NCBI GenBank assembly: GCA_902779565.1
Contig: CACZCD010000033.1
Location: 1-41,919, forward strand
Length of the DNA: 41,919 nt
Direction: 5' to 3'
Source of the DNA: an uncultured bacterium
GTDB taxonomy: Bacteria; Verrucomicrobiota; Kiritimatiellia; RFP12; UBA1067
The notes beneath the pieces are model-generated. The model did no database searches, had not been told where the DNA came from, and was given only the letters and a program-made list of their open reading frames with translations. Below are positions 39,630-41,919 of this stretch, one piece after another. The translations under genes and the position numbers were made by a program. The stretch's first letter is position 1. Each line of letters opens with the position of its first letter.

Positions 39630-41335
39630 AAGCAGGAAGCGGAAGAGGATTTGCGGCGGGTGCGCTTGCGGGCGCGATTCTCGCGGCAACGTACGGTGCG
39701 GCGGCGGGCAACGCCCTCGCATCCGCGTCGTGGAAATTCAAGAACTACGAAAACAAGCTGACGTTCGAGACGAACAGCGTCGACGGATGCGACGGGTTCT
39801 TTGTGGTGCATGGTTCGTCGAACAAGTGCGACACGGCGTGGAGTGCGGAGACGGGGAGCATTGCGATCCCTGCGGACGCACGGGAGTTCCTGCTCTCGGT
39901 GGAGGTGAAGAGCCCTAATCTTATCCTCGACCAGGGGCGTTGCGGCGATGGATGGAATAATGCCATCAAATGGTTCGGCGCAAACGGCAAGAAGATATCC
40001 GCCCAGCCGATCCCGCGGTTCGTGGTGCCTGGCGGCGTGATGTTCCGAACGGTGCGCGAATGGGGCGAGATTCCGCCCGGCGCGACGTCCTGCAAGGTGA
40101 TGTTCGGGTTCGACGATCCGAACGTGGCGCCAGGCGAGGAGGTGTGCTTCCGCAACTTCTCCTTCGAGACGTTCACGGCGGGGCAGTCGCGGCGTGCAGA
40201 GTTCGAGAAGGCGCAGAAGGACAGTTCGTGGCTCGTGGACGTTCTGTACCCGCCGCCGGACGCAAGCCGGCAGAAGGTGACGCTGCGCGATGATGGTTTC
40301 ACGCTCATAGACGGAAAGCCGTTCTTCCCGATCGGTATCTACTCCGTGTGCAAGCGCGAGTTCAACGACAACGACTTCGACAAGGCCTTCGCGGGTCTCA
40401 AGGGAGCCGGCTTCAACTTCGCCCACACCTACGGAAACTCCTACAATCCGGAGTTCCTTGCCGCCGCGCGCAAGTACGGCTTCAAGCTGTGGGTGTATGC
40501 GCGCATGCCCGACAGGAAGCTGCTCGATGAAGGCCGCCACAACCCGTCCATCATCGCATGGTACCTCGGCGACGACACGTCTGGGCACCAGTCTCCGCAG
40601 GAGCTCGGCGACAACAACGCGGCGGTCAAGGCCGTCGATCCGTACAGGCTGACCTGCCAGGCCGACCCGATCGGTTCAGACCGCATGGTGTCGCGCTATG
40701 CGGCCTACGTGCGCGGCACCGACGTGTTCATGCCGGAGATCTATCCGGTGCGGGGGGCTGTTGGGCACAAGACGGACGCGACGTGCGTGGCCGAGACGGT
40801 CTGTGACATGCAGCGGGTGGCGTCCGACGTCCGCATGTTCGGCGATGGGCGTCCGCGTGGATGCTGGCCGATCATCCAGTACTTCAAGGGCTGGGGCGGA
40901 TGGGACCACTTCCCCACCCGCGAGCAGCTCTATGCGATGACGTGGGCGGCGGTCATTCATGGCGCGCATGGCATCACCTGGTACACCTACGGCGGATTCA
41001 AGAGCAAGAAGACGGGCAAGAATAACGAAGGCATCACCTCTACCCCGGAACGTTGGCAGGCGATCTCCGAACTCGCGTGCAAGCTGCGCGATCTGTCGCC
41101 CGTCCTGCTGGAGCGCACGCCGCGCGATCAGCCCACGGTTGAGATCGTCAGCGGCCCGGTCCAGGATCCCCTCGGCAAGAATCCTTCCGTGACGGCGTTG
41201 CTGAAACGGCATGCGGGGAAGGCGTATCTCTTTGCCGTCAACGCCAGCCCCGAACCCGTCACCGCGCGCATCACTTGGGCGGGCGGCGGAACGTTGACCC
41301 ATATGTTCCCGCCGTTTGGCGTGTATGTTCCTTAG
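39626..41335 (+). CDS. Secreted TIM-barrel glycoside hydrolase-like protein with N-terminal carbohydrate-binding domain
   Basis: The 569-residue product has a signal peptide ending near NALASA. Residues about 30-185 form a beta-sandwich, probably carbohydrate-binding. A TIM barrel follows from about residue 220 (DGFTLIDGKPFFPIGIYSVCKREFNDNDF), as in GH2/GH5/GH42-related proteins. In such barrels the general acid usually sits in a W-Y-x-x-D-E-P motif; here the text is WYLGDDTSG, with Asp in place of Glu. Activity is therefore uncertain. The block IHGAHGITWYTYGG is typical of PVC relatives. The start overlaps the rnhC stop, with GGGAGTGGAG upstream. Confidence 0.75.
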   Translation: MKAGSGRGFAAGALAGAILAATYGAAAGNALASASWKFKNYENKLTFETNSVDGCDGFFVVHGSSNKCDTAWSAETGSIAIPADAREFLLSVEVKSPNLILDQGRCGDGWNNAIKWFGANGKKISAQPIPRFVVPGGVMFRTVREWGEIPPGATSCKVMFGFDDPNVAPGEEVCFRNFSFETFTAGQSRRAEFEKAQKDSSWLVDVLYPPPDASRQKVTLRDDGFTLIDGKPFFPIGIYSVCKREFNDNDFDKAFAGLKGAGFNFAHTYGNSYNPEFLAAARKYGFKLWVYARMPDRKLLDEGRHNPSIIAWYLGDDTSGHQSPQELGDNNAAVKAVDPYRLTCQADPIGSDRMVSRYAAYVRGTDVFMPEIYPVRGAVGHKTDATCVAETVCDMQRVASDVRMFGDGRPRGCWPIIQYFKGWGGWDHFPTREQLYAMTWAAVIHGAHGITWYTYGGFKSKKTGKNNEGITSTPERWQAISELACKLRDLSPVLLERTPRDQPTVEIVSGPVQDPLGKNPSVTALLKRHAGKAYLFAVNASPEPVTARITWAGGGTLTHMFPPFGVYVP

Positions 41336-41375
41336 GCGATTTGCCGGCCTTGCGAGCTTTTGTTCGCGGGTAGGC

Positions 41376-41404
41376 TTGAAATTTCCGCAGAGGTGACGTA
41401 AAAT
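41376..41404 (+). promoter_or_regulatory. Promoter of thrS
   Basis: TTGAAA, 17-nt spacer, TAAAAT. Transcription should start near 41411, giving a leader of about 27 nt with an AAGGAG site at 41421-41426. The leader is too short for a T-box. Confidence 0.75.
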
Positions 41405-41437
41405 ACACGTTTTCTTGCTGAAGGAGAAATAGATTCA

Positions 41438-41919
41438 ATGGCTATTACCGACGAGATGCGGCGGCATTCCGCCGCGCATTTGACCGCGCGTGCGGTCATG
41501 AACCTTTTTGACAACGTGCAGGTGGATATCGGACCTGCCACGGACGAGGGGTTCTACTACGATTTTGATCTGGAGCATCGTCTTTCCCCCGAAGACTTCC
41601 CGAAGATCGAGGCGGAGGTCGCGCGCCTGATCGCGCTTGACGAACCCTTCGTGCAGAAGGATGTCTCGGCGGAGGAGGCGAAGAAGATGCTGGCCGGTCA
41701 GAAGTACAAGCTGGAGCGTCTGGCGGACGTGGAGGCTTCCGGCGAGGCAATCTCCACCTACACCGTGGGCGACTACGCCGAGATGTGCCGTGGCCCGCAC
41801 GTGGAGCATTCCGCGCAGATCGGCGCGGTGAAGCTCATGAAGGTGGCGGGCAGCTACTACCGCGGCGATGAGAACAACAAGATGCTCCAGCGTCTGTATG
41901 GCATCGTCGGCAAGGATCA
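41438..41919 (+). CDS. thrS: Threonyl-tRNA synthetase, N-terminal part (runs off the window)
   Basis: The 160 visible residues match the ThrRS editing (N2/SAD) domain: H-S-A-A-H in RRHSAAHLTARAV, VDIGPATDEGFYYDFD, MCRGPHV with the editing Cys, and SYYRGDENNKMLQRLYG. The protein starts right at this domain, MAITDEMRRHS, so the roughly 60-residue N-terminal TGS domain found in E. coli ThrRS is absent. Promoter and ribosome site fix this start; AAGGAG lies 11 nt upstream. The catalytic core lies beyond the window. Confidence 0.93.
   Translation, partial: MAITDEMRRHSAAHLTARAVMNLFDNVQVDIGPATDEGFYYDFDLEHRLSPEDFPKIEAEVARLIALDEPFVQKDVSAEEAKKMLAGQKYKLERLADVEASGEAISTYTVGDYAEMCRGPHVEHSAQIGAVKLMKVAGSYYRGDENNKMLQRLYGIVGKD

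Noticed and set aside
41336-41437. T-box leader for thrS
   Set aside because: The predicted transcript leader is about 27 nt, far too short.

Overview
The window is high-GC and gene-dense, and looks like the chromosome of a PVC-group bacterium, most plausibly a Kiritimatiellota (Kiritimatiellae) gut or anaerobic lineage. This is inferred from the mix of a PEP-CTERM surface protein with a terminal Arg cluster, a type II secretion/pseudopilin operon, a Wza/Wzz/Wzy-type exopolysaccharide locus, several secreted glycosidases (GH78, DUF4838, a TIM-barrel hydrolase) and standard housekeeping genes. No single marker here proves the phylum.

Layout. 1-94 is the 3' part of a 5S rRNA, followed by a lipoprotein class-I amidotransferase. 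A divergent pair follows, a purine-type NCS2 permease (minus) and serA (plus), with back-to-back sigma70 promoters. 3748-8788 is a pseudopilus operon gspF-G-H-I-J-K, with gspI broken by an apparent 1-base frameshift. It runs into a GH78 rhamnosidase-like gene, then recN, rplU-rpmA and a strong terminator. 13134-16400 is a cassette of four secreted proteins, the last with a PEP-CTERM anchor. 16589-19017 is a membrane/TPR protein split by a second frameshift. 19077-26929 is an exopolysaccharide locus: export lipoprotein, unknown secreted protein, outer-membrane beta-barrel, O-antigen ligase/polymerase-like protein, Wzz-BY-kinase and RmlB. It is followed by gpmI and mfd.

Between mfd and htpG lies an AT-richer islet of about 1.5 kb, bounded on one side by an intact tRNA-Gln(CUG) with its terminator and on the other by a 74-bp degenerate copy of the tRNA 3' half plus the same terminator. 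This is the signature of tRNA-targeted integration. Its cargo is a secreted DnaJ-type zinc-ribbon protein and a small membrane protein; no integrase is present. After htpG comes a tightly coupled chain, DUF4838 protein-comF-rnhC-TIM-barrel hydrolase, and the window ends inside thrS.

Three cross-cutting patterns stand out. (1) Short-period low-complexity repeats (TAGTGG-type and AAACTCC-type) fill several spacers, and one lies inside mfd. (2) Several genes have an extended -10 box only 7-12 nt from their start codon and no Shine-Dalgarno, suggesting leaderless or near-leaderless mRNAs. (3) Two genes are interrupted by single -1 shifts, either real mutations or assembly errors.
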